Shown: positions 13,031 through 24,899, numbered from the stretch's first letter. The stretch is 64,000 nt of DNA from Cavia porcellus (GCF_034190915.1 NW_026947490.1:66019494-66083493), one strand, 5' to 3'. Translations and numbers: made by a program. The notes: generated by a model not told the origin, from the sequence alone.

Positions 13031-13215
13031 TTTTCAGTATTGAGTATTAACTATAGGTCTTTGCCCTGAGCAATGTACTAACTCTTTTTTAAAATTTTGA
13101 GGCAGGATCTTACTAAGTTGCTAAATTTTCCAGTTTGGGTTCAACTTTGCAATCTTTCTGCCTCAGCCTCCTTGAGTGCTAAGTCACAGGTGTGAACCAC
13201 CACATCCAGCTAACA
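13031..13215 (-). mobile_element. Composite ID + B1-like SINE (B1-dID/MEN type), old
   Basis: Reversed ID-like sequence ('cagtattgagtattaactat' through about 13078) is followed by a reversed B1-like half ('gaggcaggatcttactaagt', 'cctcagcctccttgagtgct', 'aggtgtgaaccaccac'). The layout matches the copies at 1733-1957, 37761-37930 and 51516-51722, so they are one composite family. It is heavily diverged. Confidence 0.6.
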
Positions 13216-14284
13216 GCAAAGATTTTGAAGAGACACTTTCTTTGCAAGAGTTAGCCCCAGACCTAAGCCACCAACCCCAGAAGCCACATGGAATGCACAA
13301 TTTAGAAAGTCAAAGAGAAGTATATCTTGCCTCCCCTGGCCCTGTCCCCTTTTCCTGCCCAAGCCTTCCTCCTTACTGTCATGAGACACTGCTCTTCCTT
13401 TGAGCTTTGCCCTCTGGACCTTCATCCTCACCTCAGCATCCTTTTCCTCCCACCTCGGCCAATGAAGTAATACTTGTTTATCTCGACTCTTCCTAGTTGC
13501 CTGTTTGGGCACCTTTTAAGGCACCTGCATCATTCTCCCATGGCTAGATATAAAGTTGTATCTTTGCTATGCACTTGCTAAAAAGGACAGAGTATTCATC
13601 AGCACAGGTTTCCAGGGACAGGGCCCACCTCACGCCAAGGCCTTTGCTGGGTTGCTCATCCAGAGACTGCATGTTGGCCACCTGAAGCCACCTAGCCTTG
13701 TTTCTTACCACTGCTTAGTAGGAGATGGCTTTTCCAGCTGCCCAGCAATGTTCTGAGAAGACCTGGGGTGCTGGTCATGGGTGTGTGTCATGGTCTGAGT
13801 CCAGGTCATGTGTGCATTCTGGGTCTGGGCTGGGGCGAAGTGGAGAAGGAGATTCCCACCTCATCAACAGGGACTATGCACTGTGGCCTCATGGGGCTCC
13901 CTCCATGAAAATATGCTGCCAGCCAGACACAGTCAGGGGTCTGTTCCCACAGCTGGTTCCTGGGCTTTCCCTTTCTGCTTGGGAAGTAGAAAAGATCTAC
14001 AAGAGGATTTGATGTTTCCTAACCTTGTCCATACAGCCAGATTTGGAATCTAAATTTCCAAGCTGCTACCAGCACAACTGGTCCCTCTGTCCCTACCACC
14101 TTTTTATACATCAAGACATTAATTTTACACAAACTTACCATGTACAGTCACCAAAAGTACGTGGAAGCCCTAAGTACACCATACATAAGGGCTCTGCACA
14201 CTGCCCGAACTGGAAGTCCCACCCAGCTATCCATGGCTTCTCCCCTCAGTTCCACAGCCCTGAGACTCAGAATCAGCCTGTAGG
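13216..14284. other. Single-copy sequence, nothing recognised
   Basis: Overlapping short frames on both strands have no domain or conserved motif. I see no repeat. Confidence 0.4.
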
Positions 14285-14705
14285 GCCTTGGTATTAGTCA
14301 CTTTCTGTTGTTGTGACAAAATACATAATTTCAAGAGAAAGAGTTACTTCAGCTCACGGTTTCAGAGATTTCAGTCCATGGTCTGCTGGTTCTAAGGCAG
14401 AAACACCACAGTGGCAGAGTGTGACGGAAGACAGCTGCTTACCTCATGGCATCCAGCTAACCAAAGTGAGTAAAGAAGAACCAGAGAGAGGAAGGGGCTG
14501 AGGATAGGCTCTACCATTCACAGGTACTGTCCCAGTAACCTAGTTCCTCCCACCAGGCCCCTACCTCCCACAACAGGTCAGCTGTGAACTCTAGATAGAT
14601 TATCCATTGATACAGTTAGCACTCAAATGCCTGATCACCTTCCAAAAGCCCCACTTCTGAACACATGAACCTTTTGGGGACAGATTTAATCCAAACCATA
14701 ACACT
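14285..14705 (-). mobile_element. MaLR-type LTR, antisense
   Basis: The plus strand starts 'gtattagtcactttctgttg' and ends 'ccaaaccataacac'. This is the reverse of a TGTTATGGTTTGG... MaLR LTR. Internal landmarks are 'tttcagtccatggtctgctg' (reversed 'accatggactgaaa') and 'agctgtgaact'. It is the same family as 698-1182 and 59122-59540. It has no internal region and is probably a solo LTR. Confidence 0.8.
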
Positions 14706-15913
14706 AGGCAACTCATATACAGCCTTGGGCAGAGCTGACTGGTCTGTAGCAATGAGATCTCAAGTTCAAGGGGACTTGGGCTTCTTTTTCTGTCCAAGGC
14801 TCATCCTCCATTGTGTGAAGCATTAAGAGGCAATTCTTGAATCTTCCCATGTGCCCATTAAGGACTTTCAGCCTGGAAGCTTCAGGACACTAACATGGTG
14901 TGGGGATTCTTGAGTGCTGTGGCACAAGACAGCATAGGGAAGAGATTTACCTCTGCCTGGGAGATGTGGGAAGGGCCTCCCAAAAGAGGTGACATCGAAT
15001 GAGTCACATGGAATGAAAGCCTGGAAACACAGGGATGGTGCAGCTCACGTGTCGGGGGACACAGACTGTGCTCAGTCCCTCCAAATGTCAGAATCTGTTT
15101 GGTGTTTGTAGATCCCTGACAGTCTTGAAGATGAATAGTCAAGGGCAGGGAAAGATTTAGGAGGTGGCTACATTAGCCCAGGCCACCAGAAAAACTGGGG
15201 CCTGAACTGAGAGAGTGACTATGACATGAAATTAGAGACACCCTCTTCCCCACCGCCCAGCAGCTCCTAAGCACAGGTCACTCCGGCTGTTACCTACCAT
15301 CCTGGATGGTGCAGGGTGAAAATGCTGAAGGTAGATTCAGTAGGGTGCAGCAATGCATCAAACGTGGGGATTAAGGACAGGAAAAAACCGAAGCCAACCT
15401 CCCCACGCTGTGGCGGTACTATGTGGCTGGTGATATTATTAGATCTAAGCAGTCTGAGGGGGTGAGGCCTGGGGAGAAGTTGGCAGTGTTGATGTTGATT
15501 TGCTGAGGCTGAGGTGCTTGTGGCTCATATGGCTGCAGAGACCACCTTTCCAACTTGCTGTCTCTCCCCCTCTAGTTCCCATCCCTTGCCTGTCACCTTT
15601 GGAGGAATTCAGAAAACAAGTGTGGGCACTCAGAGTGAGGGGCATGCTCTTCTCTAGCTTACCTGGGAAGTTGAACCTGTATCACCAGCACTGCCTGCCT
15701 CTGGGGAGCCCTCCTACCCAAACCCGCAGGAACGGGGAGAGCCACTGCCACCAAGGGGTAGCCTGTGCCAGTGACTAGAGCAGTAGCCACACAAAGCCCA
15801 CACAGCCTCAGCTTGGCTCTGCTCCTCCCCAGGGAAGCTGTTAGCATGTCAGAAGAGCTACAGCAGAGACCATGCCGGTGTCAAATATGTGTACAGTTGA
15901 GAGTGTGAACTGT
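14706..15913. other. Single-copy sequence, nothing recognised
   Basis: No repeat family, coding domain or RNA gene was seen. Confidence 0.4.
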
Positions 15914-15998
15914 GGAGATGGGGTGTAGGTCGGTGGTAGAGCACATGTCTAGCATGCACAAAGGCCTGGGTTCCATCCCCAACAACATCAACAACACA
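15914..15998 (+). mobile_element. ID SINE (tRNA-derived)
   Basis: The plus strand follows the rodent ID consensus: 'gatggggtgtaggtcggtgg' (A-box region), 'tagcatgcacaaaggcctgg', and 'gggttccatccccaacaac' (B-box region). ID elements are derived from tRNA-Ala or BC1 RNA. The tail is short and mixed (CAACAACA). It is not a functional tRNA gene. Confidence 0.8.
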
Positions 15999-16689
15999 GA
16001 AATGACTCCCTCCAAGGACTTGGCTTTGTGCCCGTGTGCAGTAGGCTTGGTCAGCCTTGGCTACCTCCACAAGGACCTCGTGTCACAGCTGTTTCCTTTA
16101 GTGGAGACAGGACTCTTACTGAGGAAATGGCCCTGTCAGGGACAGGGACATGGGACATGCTTGGGAAGGGAAGAATTGAAATGACCCAAGTCACCTGGAG
16201 TTCGCTAAGTCACCTATTGTCTGCATAGACAGAAGCAGCACCTTCTTTCTGGAAACCCAGAAGGGCCGGGGTCCTCAGTGTGGCCTCTCCCTGCCTCTTG
16301 CTCTGCCTTTTCCTGTCTATTTCTCACTCTTTCCTTGCCTCTCGGTCACCTTCCTCCTTGTCCACTTGCTATCCCAGTGTTTTCTCTTTTTTACAGATGG
16401 TACCTCTCCTGCATATTGTTATGCAGGCTTCTTTGTCTTCCTCTGTAAATTACTCCCCATCTCTGTCATCCAACCCCACTCACTGTGGGAGTCCTTAGCC
16501 TCTTACTACATGCTCAAAGCCCTGGGTTCTCTCCCAGCTCTGAAAAGGGGTGGGGTGGGGTGGGGGGACTGTTTCCCTTCTTTTGTCCCCAGTGCCAGTG
16601 GGAAGTGGAGGAAACTTCAAGAGATGAGGCCCAGTGAGAGGTCTTAGTCATTGGTGCTGTGCTGTCACAGACCAAAAGCTCTGCATCTT
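15999..16689. other. Single-copy sequence with a short G-rich run
   Basis: No gene was seen. A (GGGGT)n-like run lies at 16548-16567 and could form a G-quadruplex on the plus strand. The two overlapping frames at 16280-16647 have no recognisable domain. Confidence 0.4.
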
Positions 16690-16898
16690 ATTCTTTCTCT
16701 GTTTCATCCTGGTCATAAAGTAAATGGCTTTGGCTCTGCTGTATCCTCCCCACCATGTGCTGCCTGGCCACAGGCTCAAGAGCAGTAGGTCTGCCCAACA
16801 ATGGACTAAAACAGAGCCAAAACAGGCCTCTCCCCTTTAAAAGTTGATTTTCACCTCAGATATTGTGTTATAGTAATGTAAAACTGACTAACACATGG
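16690..16898 (+). mobile_element. MaLR-type LTR, 3' half
   Basis: Segments match the 3' half of the MaLR LTRs in this window: 'accatgtgctgcctggccac', 'caatggactaaaac', 'ctttaaaagttgatttt' and 'gttatagtaatg', ending 'aaactgactaacac'. The 5' half is missing or unrecognisable, and no AATAAA signal remains. Confidence 0.55.
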
Positions 16899-19107
16899 AA
16901 GAACCTTATCTCAGTGTGGGTTAAGGTCATCCACCTCACCTTAGCTCTGGTCACACATTGCAGACATGGCTTTTCACAGAAAATGCCACATGGCCATCCA
17001 TTTCTGAACTTATGAGAACTGAAAGGAACCTGTCCCCTGATTTTCGTGTCACAAGCAACAGGTGTGGCTAGTTAAGTCTGGTCACACATTGTGGGCATTG
17101 TTGTCCCAGTTTTCTGGGTGAAGACAGGTAAAATGTACTTGGCATAAAGGGCCAACTATCTGCAAAGCCTGGACAGAACTTCCAGCTGAAGTCAATGAGT
17201 CCTTTAAAATCATCCTCAAGAGGAGGTAGAGAAAATACCACGATTCCTTGTGAAATTCTCCATAATGTGGTTAATGATAAACACAGCTACAGTGAATTGT
17301 GGAGGATGGGCTCACAACACCGGTCTAACCTCAGAAGGAAGAATGACCACACAGGACATATCATACGAGCACAGAGCTTAGGGGACGCATCACCAAAACC
17401 GAGACTAACGCAGCAATGTGCTTCCTGGCACGGAAGATAATGTGCATGGTGTGTTTTATAATGCATTTGTGTAAGGGGCATGAGGGAGGAAATGGGATTT
17501 AAAAATAAAGCTCGACTTCAGAGACTTGGGTTATAAAAGCATAGGTTTCTCTTTCAGAACTCTCTGAAGTTGAAAGTATGAATTACATATACTCATTAAA
17601 ACTTTTTATGCTAAATTCAGAGTAAAATTGGAAGTCTTGTTAATGATCCAACCACACAACAACTGGCTAACAGATGTTAAAAACTTATGGTTAAGAGATT
17701 ACATGGTTGGAGCCTACGATTTACTGTATGTGTCCCTGGCAGGACAAGGTGTAACAAACATATTATCAGACACAGAAAGTACACAGCCTGGGAGACAGGA
17801 AATGTGCAAATTGCACTGCTTGCAATGCTTTCAAAACTGTACACTTTTCCACCAAACTGCTATTTCCAAGAGTTGGAATATTTTCTCTTTCGTATAAGAA
17901 TGAAGATAATCTTATTTAAGTGCACAAAGCCAGAAACCTATCACCTTAAATCCCAGGGAGGATGCACATTCTTTCCCACCTTGTTTCTAGCAATGCAGCT
18001 GAGAATTCCAGTGACCATCATGGCACCTTCACCTCCCCAGTGGAGGGTGTCTCTGGAATTCCAAGCTGGGTACAAGTCCCATTGGTGCATTGGTCCCCCT
18101 TGAGGGAAATTTGGGAGCAGAAGGAAAGAAGACATGACAGATTCCAGCAGGGTATGGCTTTGTTCTCTCACAAAGACATCAAGCCAAGCACCCCAGTGGA
18201 AAAGACCTCAAGCCTCAGAGCTTGATTCCTACTTTCAAAACTGAAAACTAGCAGGAAAGAAGAGAGATGCCATGGAGAAGGGTAAAGTGCTTTCTTGGTT
18301 GGGGAGAGAATTTGGGGGTCCCCTGTGAGGGGCACATGTAGAAGAGTGAGGCAAGTCCAGCTTTTCCATCATGCTCTCCAAGACATCAGGAGGAGACTGG
18401 GAAGAAGATAGCTCTGCTCGCTCTAGATTTCCAGGCTCCCTTCCTTCCACATTGCTTGCAGCAGTTTAATTGTTTCTCTCAGGGACAGGCAGGGAGCCAG
18501 TGTTTTTCTGGTTTCCAGGGTGTGCCTTGTGGGTTACCCAGGGTGGGTGGAAAAGTCAGACAGAACATCCTTGCAGCTGCTGCCTTCTCTCACATGGAAT
18601 TGGCAGATCCCAAGAAACCTTAACTACGAAGCAAGATTTGGGGAGTCCACAGCTCCCACTCAGGCACCCCTGCAGGGTTTGGCTTAAATCCTCTAAGTAT
18701 GTCCTGATGCTACTGCCTACACAGTCTGAGTAGAAACTGATGCCTATTCCTGCAGGCTTCTGAGCTAGGCACTATCAGGGAAGATGGGGACCAGGACCAG
18801 CCGTGCCTTCCAGGACCTCATGGTCTGATGGAGGCCCCAGGAACACTGGGATGCCTGTCTGCTCTGGTCTGATAAAGGCTTCTCTCTGCTCATCTTGCTT
18901 TGGTTTTCCCAACTGTCGACTTCCTGCAATTCTGGGACTGGCAGAGTCTCAACCACCCTCCTTCCCTGCCTGCTGCGGGAACAGAGCCCTCTTTCTGGTG
19001 TAGCTCCTAGCTCTCTAAAGGACACAAGCATTTCTCACACTCTTTTCCCCTCTGTGCTGAGAGTTGCAAAGCTGTGGCTCAGGGGAGCCATGAGCTGCTA
19101 CTGCTCC
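16899..19107. other. Single-copy sequence, no gene recognised
   Basis: Frames up to 138 codons (17687-18103) lack domains and overlap others in different frames. No clear transposon or RNA gene was found. Confidence 0.4.
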
Positions 19108-19109
19108 TC

Positions 19110-19159
19110 CTGGTGTGTGTGTGTGTATGCGCGCGCGCGCATGTATGTGTGTATGCATG
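19110..19159. repeat. Alternating TG/CG purine-pyrimidine tract
   Basis: A (TG)n run passes into (CG)n (19131-19140) and then TG/TA dinucleotides. Alternating purine-pyrimidine sequence of this kind can adopt Z-DNA. The MaLR element inserted at its right end, and the 5-bp target duplication GCATG (19155-19159) comes from it. Confidence 0.85.
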
Positions 19160-19557
19160 TGTAACGGTTGAGACATGTATCAATTTGAGAAGTTTGGAAA
19201 TTTAATAAAGTGACTCAGCAGGGGCCCAGGGTCCTCACTTCGTAAACATCCTCATCCTGTGCAAGAGGAGGGCAGGGATATAGTGTGAGTGATACATATC
19301 CCTACCCTCGAGGGTGATAGCTGCTTATAATATAAGAGAGAAAAAGAGGCTTATTCTTTACCCATTTTGCTCTTGCTGATGTGTGTGTGTGTGTGCGCCT
19401 TGAACTGTTGCCCCTTGTTCCATGCCACCTTGCCTTGGAGCCAGCTGATTATGAGCTGAAACCTTCACAAACTGTGAACTAAATAAACATTTCCTTCCTT
19501 AATTTTGGGTGTTGAAAATATTTTTTTTGCAGCAATAAGAAAAAAGTAACTAAGAGT
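19160..19557 (+). repeat. 5' LTR of MaLR element
   Basis: It begins TGTAACGG and ends next to a primer-binding site. An AATAAA polyadenylation signal is at 19482-19487, followed by TTTCCTTCC. A short TG run at 19380-19396 is not seen in the 3' LTR and looks like a later expansion. Confidence 0.85.
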
Positions 19558-19558
19558 T

Positions 19559-19576
19559 TGGTACTAGGAGTGAGGT
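19559..19576 (+). other. Primer-binding site, Leu-tRNA-like
   Basis: TGGTACTAGGAGTGAGGT starts two bases after the 5' LTR. It resembles the complement of the 3' end of tRNA-Leu, the primer of ERV-L and MaLR elements. Two adjacent mismatches near the start and a few later ones fit an old, drifted copy. Confidence 0.65.
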
Positions 19577-21161
19577 CATTGCTCTGACTTCACCTGACCA
19601 TATAGTTAAAGAGCATTTGGGGATGGCTCATAGGAAAAATGTGGCAAGGTTTGGAGATGTCCTCTGAAAGAGTAGCACTGGAATGCCTTAGGCTGTTTCA
19701 TATAACAGATTCTGTTCAGACCTCAAAAGGCCAGAAGATTGGTAGAAATCATGCTAGTAAACACCAGGTTTGGGAGGTTTCTGCTGGGAAGGACTATATT
19801 GGGTGCTAGACTCCAGATGATGTGTGTTATGGTTTGGTAAAAAATTTGTCTGTATTTTGCTTGTGTCCAGAGACATTGCCTGATATTAAGATTAAGGGTG
19901 GTAGACTGGTTAATCTGGCAGAAGAAATTTCAAGGCATTTGAACACTGAGGCCATGTTGTGGCTATTTTAGCCAGATTTATGTTGTGAATCAGGAGCAAA
20001 GAGCCCAACAGGATAATTTAAAACATGTGAATTTGGCTAGAAAGGAAGCTTCAAAAAAGCCATGAACTAAAAAGATAGAGCAGAGGAAGAGATCTTAATT
20101 GCTGAGAAGAAACAGGAGAATACAAGAGATGGTTTAAGGGCTTCACAAAAAGCAACAAAACTGCAAACATTGCTTTGAGGAGAAAGACACAAAACACCAT
20201 GTTCCAGAATGGTGGAAATGTAAAGAATTTATTCCTTAGAATTGGATTCAGAATGCCCAGTGATCCAGGCACTTGACCCCAACAGCCAAGAAACAGGAAA
20301 GCCTGGCTACTGTCCAGCAGAAAGTAGAACTTGGCATCATCCATGTGGTGCTAGTTTTAGGTGTATGTAGAATGCAAAAGTTATGGGATTAAAAAGGCTT
20401 CCACCCTGATGTCAGAAGGCCCGGGAGGTTAGGCAGTGTACCCCTGATGGGGCAGTGTGTGAGGCTGTGCATGTGAAGCCAAAGGTGCAGCAGAGACCTC
20501 AGAAGTTTGAAAAAGTCAGAAACACAGATTGTCTAAGCAAAGCTGCAAGGAGAGAGCAAAGCGGGCCTCTGGGAGAAGCTGTGGGAGCTACAACCACCAG
20601 CAGTGCAGTAGGGGTGGTGCCCCTCAAGCCCTTTGGAGCTCACAATTTGCCACAGATTGCTTCAGATGCTGGATGTGGAACTACAGGACTTGATGTTTGA
20701 CCTGCTGGATTTTGGACTCGCTTTGGTTTTGGTTCTTTTGTATCCCTGTTTGTAACTTTTGGGATGAAAATGTTTCTCTTGTGCCACTGAATGTTGGAAG
20801 TGTTTAACTTTGTTTTCATTTGTACAGAGGTTTGCAACTAGGACATAAGGAGTTTGCCTTATGTCTCAGAGGAGATTGGGACTTGAACTTTTCAACAATG
20901 CTAAAACTTTCAGGACTTTGGCAACTCTTGCAGATGGACTAAATGCTTGAGGGATGTGCATGAGTCTTTTGAGGGGGTCAAGGGTAGAGTGTTATGGTTC
21001 TAATGTAATATAATGTTGATAGACTTAATAATGTCTTTTAAACGTTGTTATACCTGTGTTATAATGTTCAAGTTGTGAAATGATTTTTAAAAATAAGCAT
21101 GTTTTTGTATCTGGAAATTGATTTAAAGAAATAGGTCTGGTTGCCAAGGGGTGGATTTTAA
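19577..21161 (+). mobile_element. MaLR internal region, degenerate
   Basis: This lies between the two LTRs. The part from about 20690 follows the 3' end of MaLR internal sequences: 'tgctggattttggactcg', 'gtttgccttatgtctcagag', 'gggacttgaacttttc' and a G-rich end near 20971. The longest frame (20455-20700, plus) is 81 codons, so no full gag-like product is possible. Confidence 0.7.
20971..20999 (+). other. Polypurine-tract-like sequence followed by an LTR-start-like motif
   Basis: A purine-rich run (20971-20989) is followed by TGTTATGGTT at 20990, which is the standard internal/LTR junction of MaLR elements. The LTR shared with the 5' end starts only at 21162, 172 bases further on, after a weaker purine run at 21146-21155. 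The arrangement suggests a hybrid element whose LTRs were replaced or rebuilt. Confidence 0.5.
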
Positions 21162-21549
21162 TGGTTGTTACACTGTGTCAACTTGCGAAGTTTAGAAGTT
21201 TAATGAAGTGACTTAGCAGGAGGCCAGGCTCCTCACTGTGTAAACATTCTCATCCTGGGCAAGAGGAGGGCACAGAGGTGGTGTGAGTGCTACACACACC
21301 CATCCTAGAGGGCGGTATCCTGCATACAATATAAGGGAGTAAAACAGACTTGTTCTTACCCACTTTGGCTCTCTGCTTTTTCTGTCTTCTGCCACCTTAT
21401 ACCATTGCCTTTGTGCCATGTCACCTTGTCTTGCAGCCAGTTGATTATGGACAGAAACCTCCAAAACTGTGCGCTAAATAAATCTTTCCTTCCTTAATTT
21501 GGGGTGTTGGGTATTTTGTCTCGGCAATGAGAGAAAAGTAACAAAGACA
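21162..21549 (+). repeat. 3' LTR of MaLR element
   Basis: It aligns along its length with 19160-19557 and carries AATAAA at 21477-21482. It ends CA at 21548-21549, immediately before the GCATG duplication. Confidence 0.85.
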
Positions 21550-21554
21550 GCATG

Positions 21555-22865
21555 TGTGTGTACATATGTACCAACTGTTGGGGGAAAAGGAATTAGTGAA
21601 GAGAAAAAGGATCTGTAAAGAGGCAGTGCCATTTTAAACAGTGGCCCACGCAGGCCTCAACTCAAAGGTGGAAATTTGAACTGGAATTCGGAGATGAAGA
21701 AGGAAGCCATTCAGACATGCAGGAGGAGTAGGCTCCCAGGGGAAGGGCAAGGTCCCTGGGGCAGGACCATGCCAGTCCTGGGCTGGTGGGGAGTGAGAGG
21801 CCAGCAAGGTCTGACATCTTGGAGTAACAAGGCCTTGGAGAGAGAGCCTGGGCAGAGGAGGAGGGCGAGGATGGTCAAGCGCTCTCCTCTGCTGCCAGAT
21901 GGACCAGGTGGGTGGCAAGGGATCACGGGAGCAGGGAGGTGTCAGGAGGCTCCGAGCCCCACAGACCAAACTGTGGCTTGCACTCAACACCAGCCATAGA
22001 GCAAAGAGCAGGTTTTCAGTGGAAATGTGCAGAATGTGCTGATAGACCAGAGGTGGGGTGTGAAAGGGAGAGACCAAGGCTAACTTCAAGGATGTCGCAT
22101 TGCTGGACAAGGAGTAGGGCAGCAACCACAGGGTCTGGGGTGAAGGCTGGAGAAGTCTGGCCAGCTGCTGCCCGGCAGGTCTGCATTCAGAGAGGAGGTG
22201 CTGCCAGACAGAGGCTATGGGACTCAGGAGCGTCCTCCCAGATCCAGGGCAGAAGGCAGGGCGGAGGCCCCCATAAGTTGCTCCTTGCTGGACCCTGACA
22301 GCTTGAACAGTCACAGAGGACAGTCCCAGCCTTCGCATGGCCCTCTGACCCACTGTCATTTGAGCCCTGAGGGACAAGTGGCCACCCACCATCCACTCAA
22401 ATGCACTGCCACCCAGACACCAACATTTCCAGAGTGAACGCCTCTACCTCCCTGGATTGTAGTCCAAGGGCCTCGCAGGTCGTATACAATTGTGGACACA
22501 TGAATCTCTTCTGGCCTGGGGTCAGTAAGCAAGTCACACCAGCTTCCTACCGTATCCCCAGTACCCTCTGGCAGGGCTCAGCTCATTCCTGCTTCCCTGA
22601 GTCTAAACCTAAGAAAAAGCTTGAGTGGGCTTTCATCTCGTGCCTCTCTCTTGCCTTCTTCCCGAAGGTTCCTAGACTCCATTTCCCTGGACCAGCAGTC
22701 ACCCAGCCAGCCTGGTCCCTGGGAGTTCACAGATTCCCATGTTACTTTAGAGGAAACTTTGTGGTCACCTCAGTCAATACTGCAAATTACTGACTGTGGA
22801 AATCCCTTTTCCTTTTTGGATGCATGACCGGAAAATATATAAAGACCCTGAATCTCACTCTCAGG
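21555..22865. other. Single-copy, fairly GC-rich sequence; long frames without support
   Basis: A 252-codon minus-strand frame (21634-22392) and several plus-strand frames overlap one another. That is common in GC-rich DNA with few TAA/TAG words. None shows a known domain, a credible start context or splice structure. I see no repeat family. Confidence 0.4.
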
Positions 22866-23080
22866 GAGGCAGAGTAGTGGTTAAGGCTTTGAAATCCTAA
22901 CTCTGCAATTTAATGGCTTTGTGACCTGGAGCATAATTTAGCTTCTCTGGGCCTTGCTTCCTTCATCAGCAAAATGGACAGAATAACAATCCCTGGATCA
23001 CAAGGTTAGGTGAATTATTAATGCCAAGTTGTGACATGTGACAAGTCCTTTCTGAATCCCAGGAACTCTTCTTATTCCCT
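22866..23080 (+). mobile_element. MIR SINE, nearly full length
   Basis: Segments appear in MIR order: 'gcagagtagtggttaaggct', 'tctgcaatttaatggctttg', 'tgacctgg', 'cttctctgggccttgcttcc', 'atcagcaaaatggacagaat', 'ggttaggtgaattattaatg', and a diverged 3' end. This is one of the best-preserved MIR copies in the window. It marks sequence older than the placental radiation. Confidence 0.8.
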
Positions 23081-24827
23081 GTAGCAGAGAGATGAATGGA
23101 CTCAGCCCTCTTACCTGAACCAGGCTGGAGCCATAGTCAGAAAATAGAAAGCTTTACATTATTTAAGCGAAGGCACTTACAGATGCAGCCTCGTGTCACG
23201 TGAATCCGCAGTGGGAAGGGCTCAGAGAGAAGCCTATTTTGAGTCAAGGGAAGGTGTTTTCTCCTACATTTTGGTTTAAATACGGCTTTTCCAGAAGTGT
23301 TCTTGAGAGCAGTATGAATTAAGATAATCTCATCCAGTAAATTAAATGCAATTCCTGAAATCCGAGCAACAGAAGCCAGATCGAAGGCTGCTGAGAGAGC
23401 AAGGAACTGCACACTTGCCGTTGCTCTCTTTTCCTCTGCTTTTCCTCAGGTCTGACAGGGCGGGCGGTGGGCAGCCACACCTTCCCTTCCCACCAGTACC
23501 AGCTCCATCATTCGGGCAGCTTCCTGAGGAGCGGGGTTGGTCCTGGGAGCCTACGCTTCAGGCTCCCTTCACCTGCCACTTCTACTCCCCCGCTGCATGC
23601 AGCTGGAGCACCTGGTCTTCCTGCCTCAGACTCCATCAGAGCATGGACACCTGGGAAAGCGAGACCTTTAGTACCTATTTTTCTAATAAATGGTCAGACA
23701 AACATACAAGGATTAAAAATTTAAAACTGGTGCCTGGCATCATGCTAGGGACAGCCATGTTGGGAAACTTGTGTGCCCAGAGGGGTCTGAGAATGGTCCA
23801 CCTGCTACTTTGTTTGGGAAATGAACAAACTGAGTATCAAGGGAGCTGAAGAGCAGAGGCACAACAAGCCCTTGCCCATCTGAATGGCACATCTACGAAC
23901 TTCTTTTCCCAGCAACCCTCCTTCCCTTGTGTTCTGCCACCAAGCAGAGGGCTCGCACCATCTCTTCCTGGTCTCTAGGAGCTCTGTGCATCCTCTAACA
24001 GGGGCACTCCCTCTCTGCAAATGCTCCACAGTCGGTGGAACCCGGATTTGTTGATGACTCTCTGTGATCCACCCTGGAGTCACAAGGGGAGTGAGACCCA
24101 TCCCAGCCATGCGGGAGGGAACTGTGAGGAAGATTACTCAGCACTGGAGCATTGGAGTGGCCCTCTCGCTCAGCCTTAGCACCAAACCCCTGGAGCCAGC
24201 CCAGAGTCTGTCTTTGTGGAATGTTCTGGAATTGTTAAAGATCTTACTGTTTGACGTAGCCCATGAAGGGATAGCACTTTCCTAGATTTAGAGATTGCAT
24301 TAGGGGTCTAGAGCTGGGGCTTGATCAGTTTCTCCTAGGGGCTGGGCCCATGGAATCTGAGTGTCCCTCAAAACACCCATGACAAGGAAGCTCTGTGTGA
24401 CATCAGGGAAGCTTGGGAAGCACCACTGACTATAATTGTCTTTGTGGGATCAGAACTATAATTTCTCATAACAAGCTCTAAGAAATCCCTCAGAGAGAGG
24501 CTTGCTTAACACGGTATTTCTCTAACATATTTCATCGCAGAGCTCACTTCTTCCAGAACATTGGATTTATATGCAGCTCCTTCCAGTCCAATACCCCAAT
24601 ATCTTGTTTCCTCTGGTCTGGTGCTGAGTTTTCAGTCAACATTCCGAACAAATAGACCGATTTTTCCTATGAAGGTAACAATTTCATGACTGCGATCTTG
24701 GAAGCCTTCTTTCCCGTTCCTCCCGTAAGAAAATTAGACACAGGGGGGAAAATTACATTTTTGGCCTCAAATAGAAGTAAACAGCTGGAGCTGATGAATT
24801 CCAGAAGCAGGTATCCTTTACTCCTAT
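23081..24827. other. Single-copy sequence, no gene recognised
   Basis: The frame at 23346-23849 (167 codons) shows no domain. The MIR/L2-like words near 23735-23850 are too diverged to call. A compositionally ordinary stretch at 23130-23410 lacks repeats and could be a conserved element, but nothing proves it. Confidence 0.4.
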
Positions 24828-24899
24828 GAGAGAGAAAAGGAGAGGGAGAGAGGGAAAGAGGGTGAGGGGAGGAGAGAGGGAGAGAGAGCAAGAGGGGGG
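24828..24899. repeat. GA-rich (purine) low-complexity tract
   Basis: GAGAGAGGG-type words occupy about 70 bases on the plus strand with almost no pyrimidines. Polypurine tracts can form triplex DNA. Confidence 0.8.

Larger units (their letters stand above)
19160..21549 (+). mobile_element. Near-complete MaLR retrotransposon with both LTRs
   Basis: Two related LTRs (19160-19557 and 21162-21549) flank about 1.6 kb. The five bases before the 5' LTR (GCATG, 19155-19159) recur exactly after the 3' LTR (21550-21554). The 5' LTR starts TG and the 3' LTR ends CA. MaLRs are non-autonomous ERV-L relatives mobilised in trans, and their internal regions are not expected to encode a full protein set. The LTRs differ moderately (4 mismatches over 34 aligned bases from 19189 and 21187), so the insertion is not recent. 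I see no intact gag, pol or env. Confidence 0.85.

Noticed and set aside
19577..20989. Possible gag-like gene in the MaLR internal region
   Set aside because: The longest frame is about 81 codons and the region is broken by stops. MaLRs are non-autonomous.
21634..22392. 252-codon minus-strand frame
   Set aside because: No domain, overlapped by other long frames in a GC-rich stretch, and no splice signals.
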